A stretch of DNA of 64,000 nucleotides from an uncultured Bdellovibrionales bacterium (GTDB taxonomy: Bacteria; Bdellovibrionota; Bdellovibrionia; Bdellovibrionales; Bdellovibrionaceae). The first letter of the stretch is position 1. Each line of letters opens with the position of its first letter. Where the stretch lies: contig CAIYID010000003.1 of the NCBI GenBank assembly GCA_903926205.1, forward strand, positions 35,010-99,009, given 5' to 3'. The notes under the pieces are model-generated. The model was not told the DNA's origin. It searched no databases and was given only the letters and a program-made list of their open reading frames with translations. Position numbers and translations under genes: made by a program. Positions 1 to 8,677 of this stretch are shown here, piece after piece.

Positions 1-1
1 T

Positions 2-2323
2 TCAAGCAACGGAATTACGCCAGGAGTAACACCGCTCACGCCAAATGGTCTTACTGTGATAGATAATTCTACCGGAACAGACATCGGCCTTAACTGGGCG
101 GCTGTGTCAGGCGCGACAACTTATTCAGTGTATTTATCAACCACGAGTGGTGGTCCGTGGGGAACTTCAGTTTTAGGATCTTCTTCGACAACAGATAATT
201 ATTTAACCGGTTTAACACCAGGAACGACTTATTATGCGGTTGTTACTGCATTGAATGGAACAATGGAATCTGGATATTCATCTGAGATTGCCTTTATTCC
301 TTCTCTTCAGTCTTCAGCTCCAACAGCCTTGTTGGCGGGTACGTCGGTAGATGTTAATTGGGGAGCTCTTGGCGGGGCGATCTCTTATGATGTGTATCGC
401 TCGGTGAACTCTGTTGATTTTTCTCCTCTGGCGACGGGCCTCGTGGTCACGACTTACACTGACAGTACTGTCGTTGCGGCAAAAACTTATTACTATAAAA
501 TTTTACCACATGGAGCTGGTGGAAACTTGATGGCCTTTTCAGCGGTGAGTCTTCCTGTCACAATCGTTGATCCACCAAGCCCTACGACTTTGGTTGCGGA
601 GGCGCCAAACACGGGCACCGTTAACCTCTCTTGGGTGGTGGCTTATTCTCCGCAAGTGAGCACTTATAATATTTATCGAGGAAATGCCTCGGGTGGACCG
701 TATACAAAAATTGGAACACGAGGTTTTGCTGTTAATCAGTATCCAGACGGCACCGTCGTTTCAGGAAACACTTATTATTATGTCATGACTGCGGTAAATA
801 TTTTTGGTGGTGAATCTGCTTATTCAAACGAAGTCGGGGTTTCTCTAACGGCGGGGCCAGCCACATTAACGGCAATGACCGCTTCAAATAAAATTAGTCT
901 TACCTGGGCTACCACAGCCGGAGCTACGGGTTATCTTATTCGTCGAAGCCTACAAAGCGCTGGTCCTTATGGCTCTCTGGCGACTCTGGGTGTTGCCACA
1001 AATTACCAAGATGACAAAATTCTCAACGGAGTCACTTACTACTATGTTGTAGATGCAATTTTAGCAGGAGGAGTTCTATCCGTTGATTCTCCGGAGGCTT
1101 CAGTCGCTGCTGTGCTGGTGATGAATTTGCAAGTGCCGATTGAGTTGACAGATCAGGCGATGAGCTCTGACACGGTAGCGACTACGTTTGAACGCACGCA
1201 AACAAGTTTAGATCCCACCGCTTATGATGGAACGGTCACTTATAAAATTGAAACCGTGGCAATTAATACAGACTCCGTCGGCGCAAATTTTTCAGTTGTT
1301 GATTCTGGTGGCGTTGTCCGGGGAAGTCTGGTGATTCCCGCAGGCACTCATTCACCGACGCGAATGAGTGCCGTCTTTACACCGAATGTTTTAGCAGATA
1401 ATTATAGAGTTCAACTTAGTTCGACAACGAATGCGGGTCAATTGCAGGTGTACTCTGCAAGAATTTTGATTACTCAAGTCGGTGCTTCAAAAACAAAAGT
1501 TTATATTCCCTTGTTATCTTCGGCGAATTCCCCTTCACTAGGAGATCTGTATTCACCGACTGAATCAAGCAGCAATAGTGGATATGCCGTTTTAAACTCA
1601 TCAACAATATTTAAGCGAGATCCTTCGCGCTTTGTTCAGCTTATTGAATATAATCCTTGGCAATTTGAGGCCTTGGTTTCATCTAATGGAGGCAGGGGAC
1701 TGATTGGTCTTTATAACCGAACGACCAGTGGAATAGTGGAGAGCTCTGAAATTGAATTTAATTCTAGTAACGTAACTATGGTAAAAGCAGATTTTGGAGA
1801 TGGCGTTGCCAATTTTTCTAGCCCAGCAAATGATTTGAATCAGTATCAAGTTGCGATGCAATGTTCTGGCAATTGTGATTTGGGCTCAGTGAGTGTTTAT
1901 AAAGCGGGTCTTTGGGTTTCACTGACTAATTTAGAAAAAGTAGAAGTAATATTTAGAAATGGTTTGGCAAATAACAATATTAATTCTTTGCTGGATATTG
2001 ACAACGAAAGAACAATGGTAGATTTGTCAAAATTTTCTAATCCAGTTGTTAACTTTCGTGCTGTCGCCAATCCACAAAATATGACAGTGGCCTCTGTTCA
2101 ATTAATGACAGCGGGTTCTGGTGGAGGTTCTGACTCAGGCACGGGTTCGATATCAGGAGTGACGGACTCTTCATTGAACTTCCTGACAGGAGGTCTGCAA
2201 TTGGTTGAAACGTCTAGCCCAGTGACGCTCAACTCTCTCGATCGATATTTGGTCGAGGTGAACTCCACTGGTGGAGGAATCAAGCTTCAGGATGCGTCCA
2301 TTATAATAGAGACTTCACCTTAG
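2..2323 (+). CDS. Fibronectin type III repeat surface protein (5' partial)
   Basis: The reading frame is open to the left edge of the window, so the true start lies upstream; the first in-frame start-like codon (GTG at 56) is probably internal. The visible part has four consecutive fibronectin-III-like modules of about 85-90 residues (roughly the first 350 residues), each with the late strand motif TYYY or TYYAV and an early W strand (for example GLNW, VNLSW, ISLTW). The next 400 residues have no family I recognise and end in a Gly/Ser-rich patch followed by a short beta-rich tail. It is likely exported and acts in surface adhesion or as a passenger stalk; that role is inferred from the repeat architecture. 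The signal peptide would be outside the window. No clear terminator follows in the 120-base gap. Confidence 0.8.
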   Translation, partial: SSNGITPGVTPLTPNGLTVIDNSTGTDIGLNWAAVSGATTYSVYLSTTSGGPWGTSVLGSSSTTDNYLTGLTPGTTYYAVVTALNGTMESGYSSEIAFIPSLQSSAPTALLAGTSVDVNWGALGGAISYDVYRSVNSVDFSPLATGLVVTTYTDSTVVAAKTYYYKILPHGAGGNLMAFSAVSLPVTIVDPPSPTTLVAEAPNTGTVNLSWVVAYSPQVSTYNIYRGNASGGPYTKIGTRGFAVNQYPDGTVVSGNTYYYVMTAVNIFGGESAYSNEVGVSLTAGPATLTAMTASNKISLTWATTAGATGYLIRRSLQSAGPYGSLATLGVATNYQDDKILNGVTYYYVVDAILAGGVLSVDSPEASVAAVLVMNLQVPIELTDQAMSSDTVATTFERTQTSLDPTAYDGTVTYKIETVAINTDSVGANFSVVDSGGVVRGSLVIPAGTHSPTRMSAVFTPNVLADNYRVQLSSTTNAGQLQVYSARILITQVGASKTKVYIPLLSSANSPSLGDLYSPTESSSNSGYAVLNSSTIFKRDPSRFVQLIEYNPWQFEALVSSNGGRGLIGLYNRTTSGIVESSEIEFNSSNVTMVKADFGDGVANFSSPANDLNQYQVAMQCSGNCDLGSVSVYKAGLWVSLTNLEKVEVIFRNGLANNNINSLLDIDNERTMVDLSKFSNPVVNFRAVANPQNMTVASVQLMTAGSGGGSDSGTGSISGVTDSSLNFLTGGLQLVETSSPVTLNSLDRYLVEVNSTGGGIKLQDASIIIETSP

Positions 2324-2442
2324 TCGTGAATTTTTTGAAAATCTTAACTTTTGTTTGAGTTTTTATTTGGACTAATTTCTAGGATTTTTCTTTTCCATCC
2401 CTGAGCCTTTGTTTTTCCCAATTTCAGATTTACACTTATTAC

Positions 2443-3099
2443 ATGGGTAAACCTATGACTCTATTGAAGGTTCTTGCGATTGTTATTGGGCTGCTAACAG
2501 CAGCTTGTTCGACCACTCAATTTGAAGTGAAGAGTGATCCCGTGACGGCGGAAGTTTCAGTTCTAAATGAAAAAAATGAAAAAAAACCTTTAGGAAAAAC
2601 TCCTTTGCTTATGCCTGATTCAGAAGTGAAAAAAATTTTGGGAGATGGTGTGACTCCAGGTGAATTTTTTACGGTCGTTGTTGAAAAAGAAGGTTTTGTT
2701 CCTCAAACATTTAGTATTCCCGCGTCCCGTTTTGGAACACTTGTTACTTCGCTCACTGTGAAGCTCAAAGAAGGCGAAGCTCCCCAGGAAGCGCGCATTG
2801 CAAAAGAAATTCTTGATCATCTTTTTTTGGCGCAAAAGTTAGCATTAGCGCAGCAATTTGAAAGAGCACAGATTGAATTGGATAAAGTCATTACACCTTT
2901 TCCAAAATTTTCAAGGGCGCTCTCAATGCGCGCTTCCATTTACTTTGCACAAAAAAATTATCCTGAAAGTATGAAGTGGTACGAAGAAGCTTTGAAAAAT
3001 GATCCTCAGATGGAAGAGGCGGTAAAAATGCTGGCAAAGGTACGAACGCTTCAAGGCCTTCCGACAACAGGAATTGATGCCGGAAAGAAAGGACCATGA
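2443..3099 (+). CDS. PEGA/TPR outer-membrane-type lipoprotein
   Basis: A 218-residue lipoprotein. The signal peptide ends in a lipobox with Cys22 (LLTAAC), so the mature protein should be lipid-anchored. Residues 25-60 resemble a PEGA domain (FEVKSDP...AEVSV, then LGKTPLLMP), usual in envelope proteins that contact surface polymers. Residues 120-205 form two TPR-like helical repeats, including AQKNYPESMKWYEEALKNDP. A second Met at 2455 is an alternative start. Its stop overlaps the start of the next gene (ATGA), so it is translationally coupled to the FliG-like membrane protein and probably belongs to the same envelope assembly. Family assignment is from motifs; function is inference. Confidence 0.75.
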   Translation: MGKPMTLLKVLAIVIGLLTAACSTTQFEVKSDPVTAEVSVLNEKNEKKPLGKTPLLMPDSEVKKILGDGVTPGEFFTVVVEKEGFVPQTFSIPASRFGTLVTSLTVKLKEGEAPQEARIAKEILDHLFLAQKLALAQQFERAQIELDKVITPFPKFSRALSMRASIYFAQKNYPESMKWYEEALKNDPQMEEAVKMLAKVRTLQGLPTTGIDAGKKGP

Positions 3100-4916
3100 T
3101 GAAAAAGTCTGTTGGAAACTTTCTAAAATTTTCAGCTCTTTTAGGCTTTTTGACTTGCGCTTTTTACTCAACGGCCTTTGCGGCAAAAACAACATCGGTG
3201 AGTGCGAATGCCTCAACGGATGAATTAAGCGCTAAGGCTTTTTTGGAAGATCTAATGGTGCGTAGATACAGTCAAGGTCTTGGGACTATTGTTGATCGTC
3301 AGGCCTTTTCGCTGGGTGTTCAGTTGCAACTGATGGATGCTTCTAAGGGCAAACCTAAAGTTAAAAATGATCCCAATGAAACGCCCTCGGATCTTCTATT
3401 GGGAGCCTTGGATCCAGAGAAATTGATTCAGCAATTTGGAATGGATGAAGAAAAACCCGCCTTTATGGGTTTTTTAGCAACGAAAAAAATAAAAACAGTA
3501 CAAGTGTATGTTGGACTTCGTGAAGATCTAGGTAGCGCAATAAAGACTGATGTCGAAAAGTGGCTGAACACGCGCTTAACCAATGAGTTCGGAAAAATTG
3601 GTAAAAGCGAAGTTAACTTTGTGAAAGAAATTCCTGCTAAACCAGAAAAAATAGGTCACAGAGAATGGTGGGATTGGTTGAGCCAATTCCAACATCTTGC
3701 GGGCGAGCTTTTAATGGCGATGACGCTACTGTTGGGGATAATTTTGTGGAGATTCACGACTTCGAAATCTTCAGTTGATCGAAATAACAACGGGGAATCA
3801 CCGAATATCAAGCTTCAAGCTCAAGGGATGGGGGGCGGTTCTGGTGAGGATGGTGCAAAAAAGCCTTCTATAGAAGAGCTCGAAGCGCGCAGCCGTTCTG
3901 CGGAGGAAATTATCAGCCTTTCTGTGAAATTGAATGCTTTAGTTCCGAAAATATCTTCGGAATTTGAAAATATTGTAAGATCTTGGTGCCAAGCCGGCGA
4001 AGAGGGTAAGTTGAAACTGGTATGTTTCGCCGAGGCTGTTGGTCGAGACGTCGGTCGTCTTCCAATTCCGGTCGATGCAATGAAGGATTTGAGTCGAATT
4101 TTTGCCAAAATGAATGAAGTAAATCCAAAAGAAAAAGCGCAAATTTTAGAAAAAGTTTATTGGGATTTAGTCAGTGTCCTCAATTTGGGCCCAGATGTTC
4201 TCAGTCAGCCTTTTGGTTATTTGGCCGGACTTGATACCAGTGTGATTAGCAATGTGTTGATGGATCAAAACTCAAAAATGAAAACATTGGTCTCATTATT
4301 TATGCCAGATGACATTCGACGAAAATTTGTTAAGCCCATGACTGCGGATCAAAAATTTCAGCTCTTAGAAGCGGCATCAAAAATGAATGAAATTGCTAGC
4401 GATGAATTGCGCACGGCCGACCACTCACTCATGAAAAAACTTAAAGCCGGTGAGTCTTCAGGCGACTCTGTTCATTTAGAAATGACGTTGGAAAAGATTA
4501 TTTCTTCTTTATCGATCTTAGAAGAGATAGAAATGCTAGCAAAATTAGAGGGACCAGGAGTGCTTGAATACAAACGAAAAATTCCAAGCTTGGCTTTCTT
4601 GAAAGACTGGCCAGAAGATAAATTGTCGATCATTATGGGAAGAATTCGAGTCGACCAAGCTGTGGTATATTTGAGACTTCAACCGGAAATGAAAGATCGA
4701 ATGATTGCATTAGCTCCGCCAATCACAGCTGAAATGCTTAATGATGAGCTCGCAGAGCCAGATAAATTAAATGATGAAGAAAAAATTCGTCGTCTAGAAG
4801 TTTTTGCCGAGCTGTTAAAAGAAATGGTTAAACATAAAGAAGTAGATCTTGCAGAACTCTTTCCAGAGCCATCAAAAAACAAGGAAAATAACGTTGTTGA
4901 AATTAAGAGTGCGTGA
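3096..4916 (+). CDS. Membrane-anchored FliG-like protein (FliF-FliG-like fusion)
   Basis: A 606-residue protein. It has an N-terminal signal or anchor (residues 1-30), a periplasmic-type domain (30-185), one strong transmembrane helix (about 201-221, after a W-rich HREWWDW segment) and a long cytoplasmic part. The cytoplasmic part follows FliG. Around residues 360-450, FGYLAGLD...VLMDQNSK...LFMPDDIRRKFVKPM matches the FliG middle-domain layout, with the EHPQ position changed. Around 500-590, VVYLRLQPEMKDRM...TAEMLNDEL...DKLNDEE matches the FliG C-terminal torque helix. Charged torque positions are mostly kept: the K264 and R297 equivalents are R and K, the D288/D289 equivalents are D/E, and the R281 equivalent is Ile. 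A membrane stem joined to FliG domains is topologically a small FliF-FliG fusion. motA-motB lie 0.8 kb downstream. Possible stator partner (inference). Confidence 0.7.
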   Translation: MMKKSVGNFLKFSALLGFLTCAFYSTAFAAKTTSVSANASTDELSAKAFLEDLMVRRYSQGLGTIVDRQAFSLGVQLQLMDASKGKPKVKNDPNETPSDLLLGALDPEKLIQQFGMDEEKPAFMGFLATKKIKTVQVYVGLREDLGSAIKTDVEKWLNTRLTNEFGKIGKSEVNFVKEIPAKPEKIGHREWWDWLSQFQHLAGELLMAMTLLLGIILWRFTTSKSSVDRNNNGESPNIKLQAQGMGGGSGEDGAKKPSIEELEARSRSAEEIISLSVKLNALVPKISSEFENIVRSWCQAGEEGKLKLVCFAEAVGRDVGRLPIPVDAMKDLSRIFAKMNEVNPKEKAQILEKVYWDLVSVLNLGPDVLSQPFGYLAGLDTSVISNVLMDQNSKMKTLVSLFMPDDIRRKFVKPMTADQKFQLLEAASKMNEIASDELRTADHSLMKKLKAGESSGDSVHLEMTLEKIISSLSILEEIEMLAKLEGPGVLEYKRKIPSLAFLKDWPEDKLSIIMGRIRVDQAVVYLRLQPEMKDRMIALAPPITAEMLNDELAEPDKLNDEEKIRRLEVFAELLKEMVKHKEVDLAELFPEPSKNKENNVVEIKSA

Positions 4917-5523
4917 GCTGAGCTCATTTCTTCTTGGAGTTCTTCTGACGTTGTCTGCGCAAGAGGCTCGTGCTGAATATCGTTTGGGCGCTACCTTGGG
5001 GTACGGGGGAGCGGGTATTGACTCCGTGAACAGTATTAGTTCAACAGATGTTAATGTGCATCGAAGTGATGGACCAGGCATGCTTGGACTTTCCATAGAG
5101 TTTCTAACCAGCGACACCTCTAGTATTTCAGTGGATCATACGCGCGGTATTTTTATTTCTCCATTTTCCAGTGGAGTGGGTTTTACAGGTGTTACTTGGC
5201 GATGGTTTTATACAGGGAAAAGTCCATCTGTGGTTGCCTCTCAAAATGAAAATAGTATTTTAATTGTCACGCGTAGAATTCCGTTTTTAGGTCTTGCGGC
5301 TGGTATAGCCAGTGGTTCGATTTATCGAGAAAACGACTTAGTGCCTTCAGTGAGCGCGGGCGGTGTTTACACGGGCTTTCATGCTGGGTATGACTATCAA
5401 ACAACTCCAGGGCGATTTACAAGAATCGAAGCCTTATATGCTTCGACACCAACCTCTTCAGGTTTTGTAAAAACTGCGTTGAGCGAATTTTCTCTTCAAA
5501 TTGGCATGTACTTTATCTACTAA
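4894..5523 (+). CDS. Small exported outer-membrane barrel-like protein
   Basis: A 209-residue protein using the TTG start at 4894, chosen because AAGGAA lies 8 bases upstream and the following residues form a clean signal peptide cleaved after SAQEARA. An ATG at 4849 would place 15 non-signal residues in front. The mature part has alternating hydrophobic/polar beta strands with many Gly/Tyr and a terminal aromatic (GMYFIY), typical of small outer-membrane barrels. No family is recognised. It overlaps the 3' end of the FliG-like gene by 23 bases, so the lipoprotein, FliG-like protein and barrel form one coupled unit that would span the envelope. Confidence 0.6.
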   Translation: MLKLRVRELSSFLLGVLLTLSAQEARAEYRLGATLGYGGAGIDSVNSISSTDVNVHRSDGPGMLGLSIEFLTSDTSSISVDHTRGIFISPFSSGVGFTGVTWRWFYTGKSPSVVASQNENSILIVTRRIPFLGLAAGIASGSIYRENDLVPSVSAGGVYTGFHAGYDYQTTPGRFTRIEALYASTPTSSGFVKTALSEFSLQIGMYFIY

Positions 5524-5697
5524 ACTGTCGACGAAAAATATTCAGCAACTCAACTCTCTACGAAACAATAAGAGAAAATTCTTTTAAGTGACAAAGGTCA
5601 TGTTTTTTCACCGCTTGAGTGAGAGCAATTGTGCGTTAACTAAATAGTTTCTACTATGAAATTGGAAACAGTTTGTTTTGTTTCTTCGAGGTGTTGA

Positions 5698-6489
5698 ATG
5701 AATATATCATCAGTTGTTGGAGTTATCGCGGCATTGTTTGTCATGATTTTTGGGATAGTGACGTCCTCAAAATCAGCCATGATTTTCTTAGATCCTCATG
5801 GAATTTTGATTGTCTTCGGAGGAACGTCAGCTGCCGCATTAATGTGTTTTCCTCCGCGATTTTACATACAAGTAACCAAAGTGGTTTGGAAAAAATTCTT
5901 TGGTAACTACGGTATTCGCCGTGAAAATGTTATTCGAGAGATAGTAGATCTTGCAAAAGGAGTTCGAGAAAATCCTGATTATTTAAAAACAAAGGTAAAA
6001 TCTATAAAAACACCGTTTTTAGCAGATGCTGTAGATTTGCTAATTCAGGGAGGTTTTCCAGAAGATACTCTCTTAGAAATGATGATAAAAAGATCAGCGA
6101 TTTTATCCAAGCGGTACGATCAAGACGTCGGAGTTTTTCGAACCATTGCAAAATTTCCTCCTGCCTTTGGTCTTATGGGGACAACTCTTGGAATGATTTC
6201 CCTTTTACAACAATTGGGGGGAAAGGATGCACAAAAGCTTTTAGGCCCGGCGATGGCCATCGGGCTTGTGGCTACGTTTTATGGATTAACTTTGACAAAT
6301 TTAATTCTGATTCCAATTGCCGAAAATTTAGCTTCGATCAATCGAGACGATGAGTCTCTTCGTTCGATTGTTATTGATGGACTCCGCATGGTTCGCCAAA
6401 AAGATCATCCTAAAGTGGTAGAAGAATATTTAAAAAGTCATTTAACTCCGACAGAGAGAATGCAATACAGTAAAAGGAAAGTGGCGTGA
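5698..6489 (+). CDS. motA: Flagellar-type stator protein MotA
   Basis: A 263-residue MotA/PomA-type subunit of the proton- or sodium-driven stator in the inner membrane. Four membrane helices are visible: the pair at residues 5-50, including LDPHGILIVFGGTSAAAL, and the pair in the second half, including FPPAFGLMGTTLGMISLL and GLTLTNLILIPIAENL. The conserved prolines of helices 3 and 4 are present and the cytoplasmic loop has the expected charged stretch. The length is normal. GAGGT lies a few bases upstream of the ATG. It overlaps motB (GTGA). It lies downstream of a FliG-like membrane protein rather than flagellar structural genes, so this pair may drive a non-flagellar or accessory motor (inference). 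Confidence 0.95.
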   Translation: MNISSVVGVIAALFVMIFGIVTSSKSAMIFLDPHGILIVFGGTSAAALMCFPPRFYIQVTKVVWKKFFGNYGIRRENVIREIVDLAKGVRENPDYLKTKVKSIKTPFLADAVDLLIQGGFPEDTLLEMMIKRSAILSKRYDQDVGVFRTIAKFPPAFGLMGTTLGMISLLQQLGGKDAQKLLGPAMAIGLVATFYGLTLTNLILIPIAENLASINRDDESLRSIVIDGLRMVRQKDHPKVVEEYLKSHLTPTERMQYSKRKVA

Positions 6490-7190
6490 GCGCAGTAAAA
6501 AATAAGCCTCATGATCCCTCGTTGGATCCCGTCCATGAAGTTCATGAGGACGGCGATGGTAACTGGTTGGTGTCTTACGCGGACATGATGACCTTGTTAG
6601 TGGGATTTTTCGTTATTTTGCTTAGTTTTTCCACCGTGGATCAGGAAAAATTCGAAGCCGCAAAAAAATCAGTATCCAAACAATTCGGTGGAAAATATGA
6701 AGAGCCCTATGAAGAAATTGCTAGTCGTGTGCGTGAAGCTTTAAAAAAGGCGAATGTGGGCGATCAAATTGTCGTTAAGACCAATGAAAAAGGGGTCGAA
6801 ATTTCTTTTCTGGGGCCGCTCTTTTTTGTTACGGGTTCAGTAGATATGAAAACTGAGGCCCGAAACCTATTAGATACTTTAATAAAAGCGATTAAGGGCG
6901 AAGCTCTAGATTTTAACTACGTCGTCGAGGGTCACACCGATGATGTGCCATTAAACTCTGGGGGAATTTATAAAAATAACTGGGAACTTTCTAGCATTAG
7001 GGCCTGTCGTGTATTGGATTATTTTGCTTTGAGCGGATTTGATAAATTGCATTTAACGGCTATTGGCTATGGAGACACTCGACCATTGTTGCCTAATCGT
7101 GATGACAATGGAGTTCCTATTCTGGCGAATCAAAGTCAAAATCGTCGAGTGATTATTAAGATGATTAAAAAGGACACAGACGCACTGTGA
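6486..7190 (+). CDS. motB: Flagellar-type stator protein MotB
   Basis: A 234-residue MotB. A short cytoplasmic N-terminus is followed by the helix SYADMMTLLVGFFVILLSF with the ion-binding Asp33. A plug/linker region follows, then an OmpA-like peptidoglycan-binding domain (about 115-225) with VEGHTDDVPL and NRRVIIKM. The protein begins with GTG overlapping the motA stop (GTGA), so the two are translationally coupled at the ratio needed for a 5:2 stator. All residues expected for function are present. Confidence 0.95.
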   Translation: MSAVKNKPHDPSLDPVHEVHEDGDGNWLVSYADMMTLLVGFFVILLSFSTVDQEKFEAAKKSVSKQFGGKYEEPYEEIASRVREALKKANVGDQIVVKTNEKGVEISFLGPLFFVTGSVDMKTEARNLLDTLIKAIKGEALDFNYVVEGHTDDVPLNSGGIYKNNWELSSIRACRVLDYFALSGFDKLHLTAIGYGDTRPLLPNRDDNGVPILANQSQNRRVIIKMIKKDTDAL

Positions 7191-7290
7191 TCGCAGGACT
7201 TTCTTGAAAAGACCAACGACCAGGCAATCTAAGAGTCTGGGTAGCGTTTTGTTTGTATGATTTTATAATAAATCAAAGTAAAATACTTCT

Positions 7291-8673
7291 ATGGAGAATA
7301 TAGAATACCCTCATCCTCAGTCTATTTCCGAACCCACAAAAAAAGCTTGGTATCTTTTTGGAGAGGCCGGAGCCTCGGGTCCATTTTCTGAACTGGAGGT
7401 TATTCAACAGATTAATCAAAGAAAGGTAGATGCTAGTTATAAAGCCTGGTCTCCAGCTTTAGGAAAATGGGAAAAAATATTTTCCGTTACAGAATTTAGG
7501 CCTTACGAAAACAAGGCAGCAGAACAACCACAGTTAGAAATAAATTCAGAAAAAAAAGTTGCACCACTGACTGACGAGGACTGGGATAGGATTCTTGGTC
7601 AAAGCCGATTTACTTTCGACGACGCCGAGGGCGGGAAGGCGATATCTTTTCGTAATCGAATTTCAGATTTGATTTTACCATTAAAAAAATCACCAATGAG
7701 CAGTCGATACACGAGAGCTTTTCTCGTTGGAATCTTTGCGTCTGTGACCGTGGCTTGGATATTTAATCATTATTCAATTTTGAACTCAATGACCCTCGAT
7801 TCTCAGGATATTTCAGCACAAGAGTTTCGTGAAATAAAAGCTGCTGTGTCGGAGCCTTTTTCTGCCGGTGATCCGAGTGTAGCGATTGGCTTAATAAAAA
7901 ATGTCGACAATGGAGTTAGTTTTGCTATTGGCTCAAATCAATCCGATGGAACTCGATTTTTAGTTAAAATAGAAGGAATTTCAGAAACTCTCATTGGTGC
8001 TTTTGAGTTTTCGAGTCAATCAAGCGTGAGCTTAAAAAATGGAATTGCCAGAACTTCGAATCTTTTAGTGGATTCAAAGCAAAAAATTCCTGCCGGAGAA
8101 TATCGAATTTCGGTTTTGTGTGAATCCTGTGAAAAAGCACATGTACTGACTGAAAAAATATATTTTATTAATGGTTCACGGAATCTCGAATATGATCTTA
8201 AGCTAAGACAATATCATAAAGATCTGCGCCAACAGGGGCGTAATGAATTACTTGAGGCGGAACAACTCACAGAAACCTTAGAGCGTGAAGTCATGAGCCT
8301 GTCCGCAGTCTTGGCTGGCGGAGCTGAGGGCAGCCCCGGACGAAAAACTTTGCCTGATACCTTTGGGCGCATGCACCAGCAACTTGGTAATATCATTAGT
8401 CAATGGAGTAAAAAGAATAGTCGCAAAGAGGTTTTTTACGGAAGTGTCTTTTCAAGTTTGCAGCAGGCTTTTGAGGTGACAAGTCAAACTCAAGAACTAC
8501 AGAAAAAGTATTTAATGAATCTGAATTCTCATCCCGCGGTAGCAAGTGAATTGGAAGAAGAAATAGTGTTAAAAAATTCAAATGCTTTGTCGTCCCTTGT
8601 AAACTTGAAACATAAAATAAAAAATTTTGAACGTCTTCCGCTTTCTGCAAACGGAATGCCTCGAAATAAATAA
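7291..8673 (+). CDS. GYF-domain membrane protein
   Basis: A 460-residue protein. Residues 18-68 are a GYF_2-type domain (AWYLFGEAGASGPFSELEV...W), a module that binds proline-rich peptides or occurs in bacterial membrane proteins of unknown role. A single transmembrane helix lies near residues 141-159. The rest (160-310) is beta-rich with a Cys pair (CESCEKAH), followed by a helical, coiled-coil-like tail (310-450). It begins 100 bases after motB in the same direction with only a weak ribosome site, so cotranscription with motAB is possible but not shown. I cannot assign a function. Confidence 0.6.
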   Translation: MENIEYPHPQSISEPTKKAWYLFGEAGASGPFSELEVIQQINQRKVDASYKAWSPALGKWEKIFSVTEFRPYENKAAEQPQLEINSEKKVAPLTDEDWDRILGQSRFTFDDAEGGKAISFRNRISDLILPLKKSPMSSRYTRAFLVGIFASVTVAWIFNHYSILNSMTLDSQDISAQEFREIKAAVSEPFSAGDPSVAIGLIKNVDNGVSFAIGSNQSDGTRFLVKIEGISETLIGAFEFSSQSSVSLKNGIARTSNLLVDSKQKIPAGEYRISVLCESCEKAHVLTEKIYFINGSRNLEYDLKLRQYHKDLRQQGRNELLEAEQLTETLEREVMSLSAVLAGGAEGSPGRKTLPDTFGRMHQQLGNIISQWSKKNSRKEVFYGSVFSSLQQAFEVTSQTQELQKKYLMNLNSHPAVASELEEEIVLKNSNALSSLVNLKHKIKNFERLPLSANGMPRNK

Positions 8674-8677
8674 GATT

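Noticed and set aside
5673..5906. 77-codon frame overlapping motA
   Set aside because: Out-of-frame shadow of motA with Cys/Phe-rich composition.
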